Counted from the first letter of the stretch, positions 8,726 through 17,962 are shown. The stretch is DNA of 64,000 nt from an uncultured Porphyromonadaceae bacterium (GCA_946187345.1 CAMHQD010000002.1:1-64000); one strand, 5' to 3'. The notes: generated by a model from the sequence alone, not told the origin. Made by a program: numbers and translations.

Positions 8726-9478
8726 TCAGAGTTGCCGGACGGGGAAAGTGAAGTAAGTGTCGGGGAAGGGCTCGTCCTTGAGTGTGAAATGCCACCACTC
8801 TGTGTCGAGTGCCTTGAAACCGTGCCGCAGCATAACGTCACGTAGGAGCATTCGGTTGGCGAACTGTGTGGCCGTGAGGTGTCCGGCTTCCTTATATTCG
8901 CCGGTCTCGGGATTGCCGCAGTAGTCCGGATGGCTCTCATGGCCAAACCAGTCGAAGGTTCCGCCCATATCAAGTTCCTTCTCGGTGTTCATGTCAAAGA
9001 TGGTCAGGTCAACCGTTGAGCCACGGGTGTGACCGCTTTTTTCGATGATGTATTGTTGAGGGAAAAGCACGCTCTTGTCAAGGTCGGGATAGAAGTAGCG
9101 CTTCATGAGGGTGTCGGGCACATCTTTCGACCAACGGACGAAGTGGTCGACGGCCTTCTGAGGGCGATAGGCGTCGTAGATTTTGAGGCGGTAACCACGG
9201 CTCTTGAGTTCGTCGCTCACAGCGCGCAGACTGTCAGCGGCTTGGCGGGTGAGTAGGGCAGTGGGCTGCTCGTAGCCGTCGATGCGGGTGCCGACAAAGT
9301 TGTAGGTGCCATAGTAGCGGATCTCGAGGATGACATCGGGCACGACGTCAGTGAGGTTGACAAAGGCGGACGTGTCGTCGGTCGCTTTGTCGGCAGTCTT
9401 AACGTCAGTGCTCACTTGTCGGCAAGAAGCCAGAGCGCAAAGAAGCGCTGTAGCAAAGATAAATTTAAAACTTTTCAT
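8726..9478 (-). CDS. D-Ala-D-Ala dipeptidase (VanX/DdpX family) lipoprotein
   Basis: This 250-residue zinc dipeptidase has a lipoprotein signal (MKSFKFIFATALLCALASC, lipobox LASC with Cys19). It should be anchored in the periplasm or outer membrane and cleave D-Ala-D-Ala released from peptidoglycan. The metal ligands of the VanX family are visible in SGHTRGSTVD (His and Asp) and in EWWH (catalytic Glu and third ligand His). The ATG at 9478 is chosen because it gives the lipoprotein signal; the open frame extends further upstream into lon without a plausible start. It is the last gene of a marC-lon-dipeptidase run. A role in peptide recycling is more likely than vancomycin resistance, as no vanA/vanH genes are nearby. 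Confidence 0.9.
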   Translation of the reverse strand: MKSFKFIFATALLCALASCRQVSTDVKTADKATDDTSAFVNLTDVVPDVILEIRYYGTYNFVGTRIDGYEQPTALLTRQAADSLRAVSDELKSRGYRLKIYDAYRPQKAVDHFVRWSKDVPDTLMKRYFYPDLDKSVLFPQQYIIEKSGHTRGSTVDLTIFDMNTEKELDMGGTFDWFGHESHPDYCGNPETGEYKEAGHLTATQFANRMLLRDVMLRHGFKALDTEWWHFTLKDEPFPDTYFTFPVRQL

Positions 9479-9524
9479 TGTGGTTTTGTTGGGAGGCATC
9501 CATGGGTGGTTGCAAATTGAACGG

Positions 9525-11954
9525 TTAGGATTGTTTATTCTCAAGGGCGAGGTTGAGAACCTCGTCGATACTGTCGACGTAGTGGAAGGAGAGGCCGGCA
9601 ATGTATTCGGGCTTGATGTCGTCAACATCCTTGCGGTTGGCGGCGCACATGATGATGTCGGTGATGCCGGCGCGCTTGGCCGCCAGAATCTTCTCACTGA
9701 TGCCGCCCACGGGCAGCACTTTGCCGCGCAGGGTTATTTCGCCGGTCATGGCCAGGCGAGGCTTGACGCGGCGGTGGAGAAACGATGAGGCAAGTGAAGT
9801 GACCATGGTCACGCCTGCACTGGGACCGTCCTTTGGTATAGCCCCCTCCGGCACGTGGATGTGAACATTGTAGCGGTCAAAGTCATCGATCGGAATGCCT
9901 AACTCGTCGGCGTGGGAACGCAGGTATTGAAGGGCGATGATTGCGCTTTCCTTCATCACGTCGCCCAGGTTGCCGGTGAGCGTGAGTTTCTCGCCTTTGC
10001 CCGCTGCGAGAGAAGACTCAACATATAGGATTTCACCGCCCACGGCAGTCCAAGCCAATCCGGTGACGACACCCACAACGTTGTTGCCCTCATAGCGGTC
10101 TTGCAGGAAGCGTACCGGGCCAAGGAACTCATGCAACATCGCTGGGCGGATGCTGGCCGGCACGTCATCGCCCATCACCTTGTGCATGGTGACTTTACGC
10201 AAGACTGTGGCGATGTTTTTCTCAAGGCGACGCACTCCCGCCTCGTGGGTATATCCGGTGATGATGTCACGTATGGCTGCGTCAGTAAAACGCACCTCGC
10301 CGCGCTGCAGGCCATGTTCACTGAGTTGCTTGGGTATGAGATGGCGCTTGGCGATCTCGACTTTTTCATCGAGAATATAACTGTTGAGTTCAATCACTTC
10401 CATGCGGTCGAGTAGGGGCCGCGATATGGTTGAGAGGTCATTGGCTGTGGCGATGAACATCACTCGCGAGAGGTCGTAGTCCACGTCGATGTAGTTGTCG
10501 TGGAAGTGACTGTTCTGCTCCGGGTCAAGCACTTCGAGCAACGCGCTCTGTGGGTCACCCTTGTAGTCTGCTCCCACCTTATCAATCTCGTCAAGGACTA
10601 TGACAGGGTTTGACGTGCCGCAGCGTGTGACGGCATCAAGGATGCGCCCCATCATGGCACCGATGTAGGTGCGTCTATGACCGCGAATTTCCGCCTCATC
10701 ATGAAGACCGCCCAACGAGATGCGGGCATATTTGCGGCCCAGAGCGGCAGCGATGCTTTGACCGAGTGAGGTCTTGCCAACTCCCGGAGGACCGGCAAGG
10801 CACAGAATCGGAGACTTGAAGTCGCCACGCATACTTAGCACCGCCAGATGCTCTATGATGCGCTCCTTGACTTTGTCAAGGCCATAGTGGTCGCGGTCGA
10901 GGCGCCGGCGCGCGTGTTTCAAATCAAAATTGTCTTTAGAGAACTTGTTCCACGGCAGGGCGAGCATCTGCTCGAGATAATTATACTGCACGCTATAGTC
11001 CGGTAGTTGCGGGTTGAGCCGCTCGAGTTTCCGCAATTCACGTTCAAAGGCCTCGACAGCACCCTCCGGCATTTCACTGCGGCGTGCCTTGAAGTGATCC
11101 TGTAGGGTCTCCACATCATTGCCATCGTTGCCAAGTTCCTCTTGGATCGCCTTCATCTGTTGGTGCAGAAAGTGCTCACGTTGCTGCTGTGACAGATCTT
11201 GGTGAGTGCGCATGCGGATGTTGTTCTTGATGTCAAGCAGTTGACTCACTTGTTGCAAACCGGCAAAGAGCAGATAACCGCGGCGCTTGATGTTGCGCTC
11301 CTCGAGCATCTCTTGCTTGTGTTGCGCGTCAATGTCAATGTTCATGGCAAGGAAGTCGATGAGCATCGCCGGATCCTTGATATTGTTGATAGACATCGCA
11401 ATTTCACGCGCGCCATCGCCCATAATCTCGAGAATGTGCTTAGTGACGTCTCCGATAGATTGCATTAGGGCACTAAACTCGGCATCGCGCCGTGGCAACG
11501 GCTCGTCGTGCAGAGGAGTGATGTGGGCACGCAGGAACGGCTCGGTGGCCACAATCTCGTCGATGGAACATGCGCCGATGCCGTGGAGGATAACGGTGAG
11601 TGAGTCGTCGGGCAGTTCCACCCTTTTTATTACTCGGGCATAGCAACCAACGAGGCAGAGGTCAGCCAGCGCGGGCTCGTCAACTTTTGGATCACGCTGG
11701 AGCACAACAGCAATAATACTCTCACCGTCAACCAGGTCGTGCATCAGTCGTTGGGTCTTAGGTCGCTCGATGCTCGCTGCCATGGGCATATCAGGGAACA
11801 GCACATTGTCGCGCAGCGGCAATAGCGGCATCACGACCGGTTCTGTAAGTTCCTGTGATGCGGCCAATTTCTCACCGGGCTTAATCTTGGTGGTGATGAT
11901 GGTGCTGATTTTGGCCTGTGGAGCGGTCTTTATGTCATCAAAAAGGATGTTCAT
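9525..11954 (-). CDS. lon: ATP-dependent protease Lon
   Basis: Lon (809 residues) degrades damaged and regulatory proteins in the cytoplasm. It has an N-terminal substrate-binding domain (about 40-240), a coiled region (about 250-330), and an AAA+ domain with Walker A GPPGVGKT at 388-395 and Walker B VIVLDEID at 451-458. The C-terminal protease domain carries the Ser-Lys dyad: Ser712 in KDGPSAG and Lys755 in GGISEK. Length is normal for bacterial Lon. It starts 8 bases after the marC stop and ends 46 bases before the dipeptidase gene, so all three are probably co-transcribed from the marC promoter. No heat-shock operator was recognised. Confidence 0.98.
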   Translation of the reverse strand: MNILFDDIKTAPQAKISTIITTKIKPGEKLAASQELTEPVVMPLLPLRDNVLFPDMPMAASIERPKTQRLMHDLVDGESIIAVVLQRDPKVDEPALADLCLVGCYARVIKRVELPDDSLTVILHGIGACSIDEIVATEPFLRAHITPLHDEPLPRRDAEFSALMQSIGDVTKHILEIMGDGAREIAMSINNIKDPAMLIDFLAMNIDIDAQHKQEMLEERNIKRRGYLLFAGLQQVSQLLDIKNNIRMRTHQDLSQQQREHFLHQQMKAIQEELGNDGNDVETLQDHFKARRSEMPEGAVEAFERELRKLERLNPQLPDYSVQYNYLEQMLALPWNKFSKDNFDLKHARRRLDRDHYGLDKVKERIIEHLAVLSMRGDFKSPILCLAGPPGVGKTSLGQSIAAALGRKYARISLGGLHDEAEIRGHRRTYIGAMMGRILDAVTRCGTSNPVIVLDEIDKVGADYKGDPQSALLEVLDPEQNSHFHDNYIDVDYDLSRVMFIATANDLSTISRPLLDRMEVIELNSYILDEKVEIAKRHLIPKQLSEHGLQRGEVRFTDAAIRDIITGYTHEAGVRRLEKNIATVLRKVTMHKVMGDDVPASIRPAMLHEFLGPVRFLQDRYEGNNVVGVVTGLAWTAVGGEILYVESSLAAGKGEKLTLTGNLGDVMKESAIIALQYLRSHADELGIPIDDFDRYNVHIHVPEGAIPKDGPSAGVTMVTSLASSFLHRRVKPRLAMTGEITLRGKVLPVGGISEKILAAKRAGITDIIMCAANRKDVDDIKPEYIAGLSFHYVDSIDEVLNLALENKQS

Positions 11955-11962
11955 CAGGATTG

Positions 11963-12571
11963 TTAAGTGTTAAACAACATTGCCATGTTTTCGGCGAACA
12001 ATTTCACCGCGATTGCCAGCAGGATGATGCCGAAGAATTTGCGTATAAAGTAAATACCGCTTGCGCCAAGGATGCTTTGAACTTTGTCGGTGGCACGGAT
12101 TACAATGTAAACCCACACCATGTTCAGTATCAATCCTAATATAATATTGATGTCGGCGTACATCGCTTTGAGGGCAATAAGTGTAGTGAACGTGCCGGCA
12201 CCTGCCAACAACGGAAATACCAACGGCACGAGCGTTGCCTCCTTGACCGGCCCTGTGTTTTTGAAAATCTCGACGTCAAGAATCATTTCGAGAGCATAAA
12301 AGAAAATCAATAATGCGCCGGCTGCGGCAAATGATTGGAGATTGCACCCGAACATCTCAAGAATCCAGTTGCCGCTGTAGAAAAACACGAGCATTAGCGC
12401 AAGCGATAAAATTGTCGCTTTTGATGCACTCACGTCGCGTCCCTTTTCTTTTAACTGCAGTATGATAGGAACGGCACCGATTATGTCGATAATGCCTATT
12501 AAAACGAGAAATGCGCTTAAAATTTGTTGGCAATCAATGAATTGTAATTGTTTGTTAAAGTACTCAATCAT
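11963..12571 (-). CDS. MarC family membrane protein
   Basis: This 202-residue inner-membrane protein has six predicted membrane segments and the family signature VPLVFPLLAGAGT in the middle. MarC proteins are often labelled as NAAT or antibiotic-resistance transporters, but their substrate is not firmly known. It heads the marC-lon-dipeptidase group and has the clearest minus-strand promoter in the window. Its leader (about 94 bases) contains a 9-bp inverted repeat. Confidence 0.92.
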   Translation of the reverse strand: MIEYFNKQLQFIDCQQILSAFLVLIGIIDIIGAVPIILQLKEKGRDVSASKATILSLALMLVFFYSGNWILEMFGCNLQSFAAAGALLIFFYALEMILDVEIFKNTGPVKEATLVPLVFPLLAGAGTFTTLIALKAMYADINIILGLILNMVWVYIVIRATDKVQSILGASGIYFIRKFFGIILLAIAVKLFAENMAMLFNT

Positions 12572-12610
12572 AGTCGTTAGTTGACGTGAAAAGTTTCAGT
12601 TTGCTGTCTG

Positions 12611-12644
12611 CAGTTGACCAAATGTTGTCACTTTCGGTCAACTG
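12611..12644. repeat. 9-bp inverted repeat in the marC leader
   Basis: CAGTTGACC (12611-12619) and GGTCAACTG (12636-12644) are perfect reverse complements separated by 16 bases. The pair lies between the marC start and its predicted transcription start, so it would be transcribed as a hairpin or act as an operator. No T-run follows, so a simple terminator is unlikely. Confidence 0.7.
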
Positions 12645-12671
12645 TTGACGCTCACCACATATTTTAATTTG

Positions 12672-12701
12672 CAAAGTTACATCAATAAAATTAATTGTCA
12701 A
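12672..12701 (-). promoter_or_regulatory. marC-lon promoter
   Basis: On the minus strand a -33 TTG (12701-12699) is followed after 19 bases by TAACTTTG (12679-12672). This is a textbook Bacteroidetes -33/-7 arrangement. Predicted start of transcription is near 12665. Confidence 0.75.
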
Positions 12702-12724
12702 ATAGAAAAAATATTTTTTTTCTA

Positions 12725-12755
12725 TTGCACCATCAAATGATAATTGCTAAATTTG
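12725..12755 (+). promoter_or_regulatory. nrdJ promoter
   Basis: A -33 TTG at 12725-12727 is followed after 20 bases by TAAATTTG at 12748-12755. Predicted transcription start is near 12762, giving a leader of about 95 bases. It lies back to back with the marC promoter, the -33 elements 24 bases apart. Confidence 0.75.
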
Positions 12756-12857
12756 CAAACTCGAAAACCGCATCCATGTTGACCAACCTGGAGCATTGCG
12801 ATTTCCAAACAGATACATTATTTATTTATACATTATATAAATTCTTAAACGATAAAC

Positions 12858-15431
12858 ATGGCCAAGAGTTACACTTATGACCAGGTCTATGAGGCCACGT
12901 TGCGATATTTTGATGGCGATGAACTCGCCGCTCGCGTGTGGTCGACCAAGTATGCGCTCAAAGATTCTGATGGCAACATCTATGAGCTGACTCCTGACGA
13001 TATGCATCACCGCATAGCTCGCGAGGTGGCGCGCATTGAGCGCAAGTATCCCAATCCGATGGATGAGGACAAACTGTTTGAGTTGTTGTCCCACTTCCGT
13101 TACATTGTGCCGCAGGGCAGCCCGATGGCGGGTATTGGCAACGACTACCAAGTGGGCTCGTTGAGCAACTGCTTTGTTATCGGCCTTGATGGTAACCCCG
13201 ACTCTTACGGCGGCATCATCAAGATTGACGAGGAGCAGGTACAACTGATGAAACGCCGTGGCGGTGTCGGTCACGACTTGTCACACATCCGTCCGAAAGG
13301 ATCGCCGGTGAAGAACTCGGCTCTCACCAGTACCGGACTTGTGCCGTTTATGGAACGGTACAGCAACAGCACTCGTGAAGTTGCTCAGGACGGTCGCCGT
13401 GGAGCGCTGATGCTCACCGTGAGCATCGCCCATCCTGATAGCGAGTCGTTTATCGACGCCAAGATGGAGATGGGCAAAGTGACTGGTGCGAACGTGAGCG
13501 TCCGCATCACAGATGACTTTATGCAGGCCGCAGTTGACCACCAGCCTTACGTACAGAAGTATCCAATTGATAGCGATGATCCCGTTTATTCGCATGAGAT
13601 TGACGCATCACGCTTGTGGAACAAGATTGTTCACAATGCTTGGCGCAGCGCCGAGCCCGGTGTGCTCTTTTGGGATACTATCATTCGTGAGAGCGTGCCC
13701 GACTGCTATGCCGATCTCGGCTTCCGCACCATCTCCACCAATCCATGCGGCGAGATTCCTTTGTGCCCTTATGACAGTTGTCGCCTGATTGCTATCAATC
13801 TCTACTCATACGTTGAGAATCCATTTACTCCACAAGCCCGTTTCAACTTTGACCTGCTGCGCGAGCACGTTGGCTATGCCCAGCGCATGATGGATGACAT
13901 CATCGACCTGGAGATGGAGAAAATCGACACTATCATCAAGAAGATTGCCTCCGATCCGGAGACTGAAGAGGTGAAGGCTACCGAACTGAACCTGTGGAAC
14001 AAGATCCGCAACAAGACCATCAAGGGGCGCCGCACAGGCGTGGGCACCACTGCCGAGGGCGACATGATTGCCGCCATGGGTATGCGCTACGGCAGTGACG
14101 AGGCGACGGCCTTCTCGGTGGAAGTCCACAAAACTATCGCGCTGGCGGCTTACCGTGCCAGCGTGACGATGGCGTCGGAGCGCGGCGCGTTTGAAATCTA
14201 CGATGCCGAGCGCGAGCGCAACAATCCATTCATCAATCGCCTGCGTCAGGCCGATCCGGAACTCTATGACCTCATGGTGATGTGTGGTCGCCGCAACATC
14301 GCTTGTCTCACGATTGCACCGACCGGTACTACGAGTCTGCTGACGCAGACCACCAGTGGCATTGAGCCTGTGTTCATGCCTGTGTATAAGCGTCGCCGTA
14401 AGGTTAACCCAAGCGACAAGGATGTGCGAGTTGATTTGGTTGACGAGAATGGTGACTCATTTGAGGAATACATCGTTTATCACCCCAAGTTCATCACATG
14501 GATGAAGGTGAATGGCATTGAGGTGCGCGACAACTACACGCAGCAGGAACTTGCTGACTTGGTTGCCCGTTCTCCCTATCATTTGGCTACAAGCAACGAC
14601 ATCGAGTGGCTCAACAAGGTAAAGATGCAAGGCGCTGTGCAGAAGTGGATTGATCACTCAATCAGCGTCACCATCAATCTGCCCAACGATGTGAGCGAGG
14701 AACTTGTGGGGCAACTCTATGTTGAGGCATGGCGTTGCGGTTGCAAGGGCTGCACGGTGTATCGTGACGGCTCGCGCACCGGCGTGCTCGTGTCAATCAC
14801 CAACGAGAAGAAAGACAAAGAGGAGGCCGAGAAAGCCGAGCAGAAAGCCGCCGCGGCTCCGCACTATATGGCCGAGGAGGAGCATATCCTCAAACGTCCG
14901 ACAGAGTTGGAAGCCGATGTGGTTCGTTTCCAGAACAACAAGGAGAAATGGATTGCCTTTATCGGATTGATTGATGGCCGTCCATACGAGATCTTCACCG
15001 GTATCGCCGATGATGAGGAGGGCATCTTCTGCCCCAAGAGTGTCACTAAGGGCAAGATTATCAAGGCGGTGGATCCAAGTGGAGCAAAGCGTTATGACTT
15101 CCAGTTTATTAACAAGCGCGGCTTCAAGACCACTATAGAGGGGTTGAGCGAGAAGTTCAACCCGGAGTTCTGGAACTATGCCAAACTCATCAGCGGCGTG
15201 CTGCGCTATGGCATGCCCATCGAGCAAGTGCTCAAACTCGTCAGTTCACTTGAACTGAACAACGAGTCAATCAACACATGGAAGATGGGCGTGGAGCGCG
15301 CCTTGAAGAAGTATCTGCCCAACGGCACCCAAGCCAGCGGCCAGAAGTGTCCTAATTGCGGCAATGAGTCGCTCGTCTATCAGGAGGGTTGTCTCATCTG
15401 CACAAGTTGCGGCACATCACGTTGCGGATAG
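12858..15431 (+). CDS. nrdJ: Adenosylcobalamin-dependent (class II) ribonucleotide reductase
   Basis: This 857-residue enzyme reduces ribonucleotides to deoxyribonucleotides using a radical generated from vitamin B12 coenzyme, so it works with or without oxygen. Family signatures include GSLSNCFVIG near 107-116 (first redox Cys), NPCGEIPLC near 295 (catalytic Asn/Cys/Glu loop) and LTIAPTGTTSLLTQTTSGIEP near 485-505. The C-terminus has a zinc-ribbon-like Cys cluster (CPNCG...CTSCGTSRCG) that should shuttle electrons to the active site. Its length and composition match the single-chain NrdJ of Bacteroides relatives. It is transcribed alone from its own promoter. The short leader shows no cobalamin riboswitch. 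Confidence 0.95.
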   Translation: MAKSYTYDQVYEATLRYFDGDELAARVWSTKYALKDSDGNIYELTPDDMHHRIAREVARIERKYPNPMDEDKLFELLSHFRYIVPQGSPMAGIGNDYQVGSLSNCFVIGLDGNPDSYGGIIKIDEEQVQLMKRRGGVGHDLSHIRPKGSPVKNSALTSTGLVPFMERYSNSTREVAQDGRRGALMLTVSIAHPDSESFIDAKMEMGKVTGANVSVRITDDFMQAAVDHQPYVQKYPIDSDDPVYSHEIDASRLWNKIVHNAWRSAEPGVLFWDTIIRESVPDCYADLGFRTISTNPCGEIPLCPYDSCRLIAINLYSYVENPFTPQARFNFDLLREHVGYAQRMMDDIIDLEMEKIDTIIKKIASDPETEEVKATELNLWNKIRNKTIKGRRTGVGTTAEGDMIAAMGMRYGSDEATAFSVEVHKTIALAAYRASVTMASERGAFEIYDAERERNNPFINRLRQADPELYDLMVMCGRRNIACLTIAPTGTTSLLTQTTSGIEPVFMPVYKRRRKVNPSDKDVRVDLVDENGDSFEEYIVYHPKFITWMKVNGIEVRDNYTQQELADLVARSPYHLATSNDIEWLNKVKMQGAVQKWIDHSISVTINLPNDVSEELVGQLYVEAWRCGCKGCTVYRDGSRTGVLVSITNEKKDKEEAEKAEQKAAAAPHYMAEEEHILKRPTELEADVVRFQNNKEKWIAFIGLIDGRPYEIFTGIADDEEGIFCPKSVTKGKIIKAVDPSGAKRYDFQFINKRGFKTTIEGLSEKFNPEFWNYAKLISGVLRYGMPIEQVLKLVSSLELNNESINTWKMGVERALKKYLPNGTQASGQKCPNCGNESLVYQEGCLICTSCGTSRCG

Positions 15432-15445
15432 ACTAATTAACAGAG

Positions 15446-15564
15446 CATAATTCACGATTCATTATTATTGTATTACGGTCGGATTGGCGTTAATTGATAT
15501 ATGTCAATATCCGTTTGAGTCTATTATTCAACTTAATAACTCTAATAATGAATTGTGAATTATG
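15446..15564. repeat. 22-bp near-perfect inverted repeat pair between nrdJ and the GH77-like gene
   Basis: The arms 15446-15467 and 15543-15564 are reverse complements at 21 of 22 positions and enclose 75 AT-rich bases. The arm sequence belongs to the AATTGTGAATTATGAATTAT type of dispersed repeat. It could end nrdJ transcription or be a small repeat element. Confidence 0.75.
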
Positions 15565-15580
15565 AATTATTATTACGAAA

Positions 15581-16888
15581 ATGACAACGCGATTCAGTGT
15601 TAATTATGTGACGCGCTGGGGAGAGCAACTCGAACTTTTGTTGCGTCGCCACCATTTGGATGTGATTGTGGAAATGCACCATGTGGGGCGCGGGTGGTGG
15701 ACGGCTGTCGTTGATACCGATGAACTTGACGGTGTATCACGCTATCATTACCGTGTGTCGACCGCCGGCGCGGTCGCGCGTGTGGAGCAGGGCTGGCATC
15801 GATTGCCAAAGTCAACCTCAACAGCCACCCATCTTGTTGATCAATGGGCAGACCTCGCTTCAGCCCCCGTGTCGGCCGTATCCCTCAGTAATGTCATTAA
15901 CCGTGGTGAACCGCAGGGAGCGCAAGATGCGATTGCATCAGCCGTCACACTACGCCTATTCACGCCGGCTTTACGTCGGGGAGTGTCGATAGCCGTTTGT
16001 GGCGAGGTGTCTCCGTTTGGCGCATGGAACCCAAAACGTGCCGCCGTCATGCGGCATGAGAGCGATAATGTGTGGACATTGCCTCTTGACATACCGCCAG
16101 GAGCGACGGTATCAACCCGCTTCAAGTTTATTGTGATTGATAATGCCGATTGCGATGTGCTTGAGTGGGAAAGCGGCGACAATCGTTGGCTCAATATTTC
16201 GGTCGGCCACGACGAGATGATGATTGTGTCGCATTATTTATCGTTTATTTCACCCTCGTTGCTACGTCCAGGCAGCGATGTGGTGGCACCACTCTACTCG
16301 CTTCGCTCCGGTCGCGATGCGGGTTGTGGTGACGTTGGCGACATCTTCAAACTTGTTGACTGGGCTGCAACAATGGGACATCCCGCGATTGAGCTCAGTT
16401 GTTTGTCTCATGTAATGGGAGATTCTGCTGTGGATGGCGCTATCGATCCCATCTATCTGGCCCCTACAATGCTGCCAGAGGTTGATGACGCTAATCGGCG
16501 ACGACTGCTCACGGCACGTGCCATCGACCTCAATCGCGCTGACATTGTTGATGTTGAAGAAGTGAGACGACTTAAGATGGAATGGGCTGCCGCCGCGTTA
16601 GAAACTGAGCAGGGGAGTGCTGTGATACGCAGTCGTGATTATAAAAGTTGGGTGAACATTAACTCTGGATGGCTTCAGCCATACGCCACGAGATTGGCCA
16701 CCCGCAACCGCACTCTTGTACACTACGTCCAATATATGCTCCGTCGACAACTGCGCCAATCGCTTGAACACGCAGAGTCACGTGATGTCTACCTGCTCGT
16801 CAACCCGGTTGCGATGCTGCCTGCCGTTCCGCGGCGCATGGCCGTTTCGCTTGAGGCTCATCTTGCCTCTCGTATGCGGGACCTGTAA
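15581..16888 (+). CDS. Truncated amylomaltase-like protein (two CBM20 domains plus partial GH77)
   Basis: This 435-residue protein resembles the N-terminal half of the Bacteroidetes-type 4-alpha-glucanotransferase MalQ. It has a first CBM20-like starch-binding domain (about 1-95), a second CBM20 (about 120-215, with VCGEVSPFGAWNP) and the beginning of a GH77 barrel (about 235-435, with APLYSLRSGRDAGCGDVGDIFKLVDWA). A functional enzyme is about twice as long. The stretch normally reading DSYPYNSIS is altered here (AVDGAIDPIYLAP), and the protein stops before the catalytic Asp/Glu region. It is therefore unlikely to be an active transferase. The frame is open throughout, so it may be a retained glycan-binding protein rather than a fresh pseudogene. 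A cytoplasmic GH13 enzyme gene lies just beyond prsA. Confidence 0.8.
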   Translation: MTTRFSVNYVTRWGEQLELLLRRHHLDVIVEMHHVGRGWWTAVVDTDELDGVSRYHYRVSTAGAVARVEQGWHRLPKSTSTATHLVDQWADLASAPVSAVSLSNVINRGEPQGAQDAIASAVTLRLFTPALRRGVSIAVCGEVSPFGAWNPKRAAVMRHESDNVWTLPLDIPPGATVSTRFKFIVIDNADCDVLEWESGDNRWLNISVGHDEMMIVSHYLSFISPSLLRPGSDVVAPLYSLRSGRDAGCGDVGDIFKLVDWAATMGHPAIELSCLSHVMGDSAVDGAIDPIYLAPTMLPEVDDANRRRLLTARAIDLNRADIVDVEEVRRLKMEWAAAALETEQGSAVIRSRDYKSWVNINSGWLQPYATRLATRNRTLVHYVQYMLRRQLRQSLEHAESRDVYLLVNPVAMLPAVPRRMAVSLEAHLASRMRDL

Positions 16889-16970
16889 ACAAACGAGTGT
16901 TTATTAACGACCGCCAGCAATCTTTGATAAAAAGAGAACTGGCGGTTTTGTCGCAAAAAAACACGTTTGT
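16889..16970. terminator. Bidirectional terminator between the GH77-like gene and prsA
   Basis: An inner stem pairs ACCGCCAG (16910-16917) with CTGGCGGT (16939-16946), followed by TTTT. Outer arms at 16889-16902 and 16959-16970 are also nearly complementary. An A-run at 16955-16961 serves as a T-run for the minus strand. It sits exactly between two convergent genes. Confidence 0.75.
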
Positions 16971-16980
16971 CGGTTAGTGT

Positions 16981-17937
16981 TTACATCAAGTAATTGGCCG
17001 CGGTGCTGATTGACTCATTGTTGAAGATGCGCTTGATGGTATCGGCAAACAGGCGCGCTATGCTCAGCACGGTGGCCTTAGGGCAGTCGCTGTTATCAAA
17101 GGGGATGCTATTAGTGAAGATTATCTCGTCGAGGGCACTCTCCATCACCTTTTGTGAGGCACTCTTGCCGGCATTTTGATCGAAACTCATCACGGCATGT
17201 GACGCGATGGCTCGCACACTTGCCGCTCCCGCTTCTTTCATCATGTTGGCGGCCTTACAGATTGTGCCTGCGGTGTCCACAAGGTCATCCACGAGTACGA
17301 TGTCGCGCCCCTCCACTTCTCCGATAATTGTCATCTTGTCAACAACATTGGCTCGGGAGCGCTGCTTGTGGCAAAGCACGAGCGGCACGTCGAAATATTT
17401 CGCGAACGAATTGGCGCGCTTGGCTCCGCCCACGTCAGGCGACGCTATCGTGAGGTTCGGCAGGTTTAACTGCTGCAGGTAAGGGACAAATACGCTGCTG
17501 GCATACAAGTGATTGACCGGCACATCAAAGAATCCTTGCAACTGGTCGGCATGCAGATCCATTGTGATGACGCTGTCCACACCGGCGGCGCTAAGCAGGT
17601 TCGCAACCAGTTTGGCTGCGATGGAAACACGAGGCTTGTCCTTGCGATCCTGACGAGCCCAGCCAAAGTAGGGGATGACGGCTGTGATGCGAGCTGCCGA
17701 TGCGCGCTTGGCGGCATCAATCATCAGCAACAATTCCATCAAGTTGTCAGAGTTTGGGAAGGTCGACTGTACCAGAAACACCTCCGCTCCACGAATCGAC
17801 TCCTCATAGTAGACCTCAAATTCACCATCGGCAAAGTGTGGAATGCGCATGTTACCTAACTCCACACCCAGCTCATTTGCAATCTCTTGTGCCAAGTAAA
17901 GACTCTTGGTGCCGGAGAATACCTTGAAATTGCTCAT
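16981..17937 (-). CDS. prsA: Ribose-phosphate pyrophosphokinase (PRPP synthase)
   Basis: This 318-residue cytoplasmic enzyme makes PRPP from ribose-5-phosphate and ATP, feeding purine, pyrimidine, NAD, His and Trp synthesis. It shows the family motifs: the regulatory N-terminal part with FADGEFEVYYEESIRG, the metal/PRPP-loop region VITMDLHADQLQGFFDVPVNHL, and the PRPP-binding loop IVLVDDLVDTAGTI. Length matches class I enzymes. It is transcribed alone, convergent with the GH77-like gene. Its promoter overlaps a short palindrome. Confidence 0.97.
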   Translation of the reverse strand: MSNFKVFSGTKSLYLAQEIANELGVELGNMRIPHFADGEFEVYYEESIRGAEVFLVQSTFPNSDNLMELLLMIDAAKRASAARITAVIPYFGWARQDRKDKPRVSIAAKLVANLLSAAGVDSVITMDLHADQLQGFFDVPVNHLYASSVFVPYLQQLNLPNLTIASPDVGGAKRANSFAKYFDVPLVLCHKQRSRANVVDKMTIIGEVEGRDIVLVDDLVDTAGTICKAANMMKEAGAASVRAIASHAVMSFDQNAGKSASQKVMESALDEIIFTNSIPFDNSDCPKATVLSIARLFADTIKRIFNNESISTAANYLM

Positions 17938-17962
17938 CTCATTGATTTGTTTATTGAGTGAA

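Noticed and set aside
9330..9788. 152-residue plus-strand frame across the lon-dipeptidase junction
   Set aside because: Antisense to two strongly conserved genes; no start signal or family similarity.
12762..12857. Possible cobalamin riboswitch in the nrdJ leader
   Set aside because: The leader is only about 95 bases, AT-rich, and shows no B12-box-like sequence or multi-stem fold.
12695..12880. 61-residue open frame upstream of nrdJ
   Set aside because: It covers the nrdJ promoter and start codon and has no coding-like composition.
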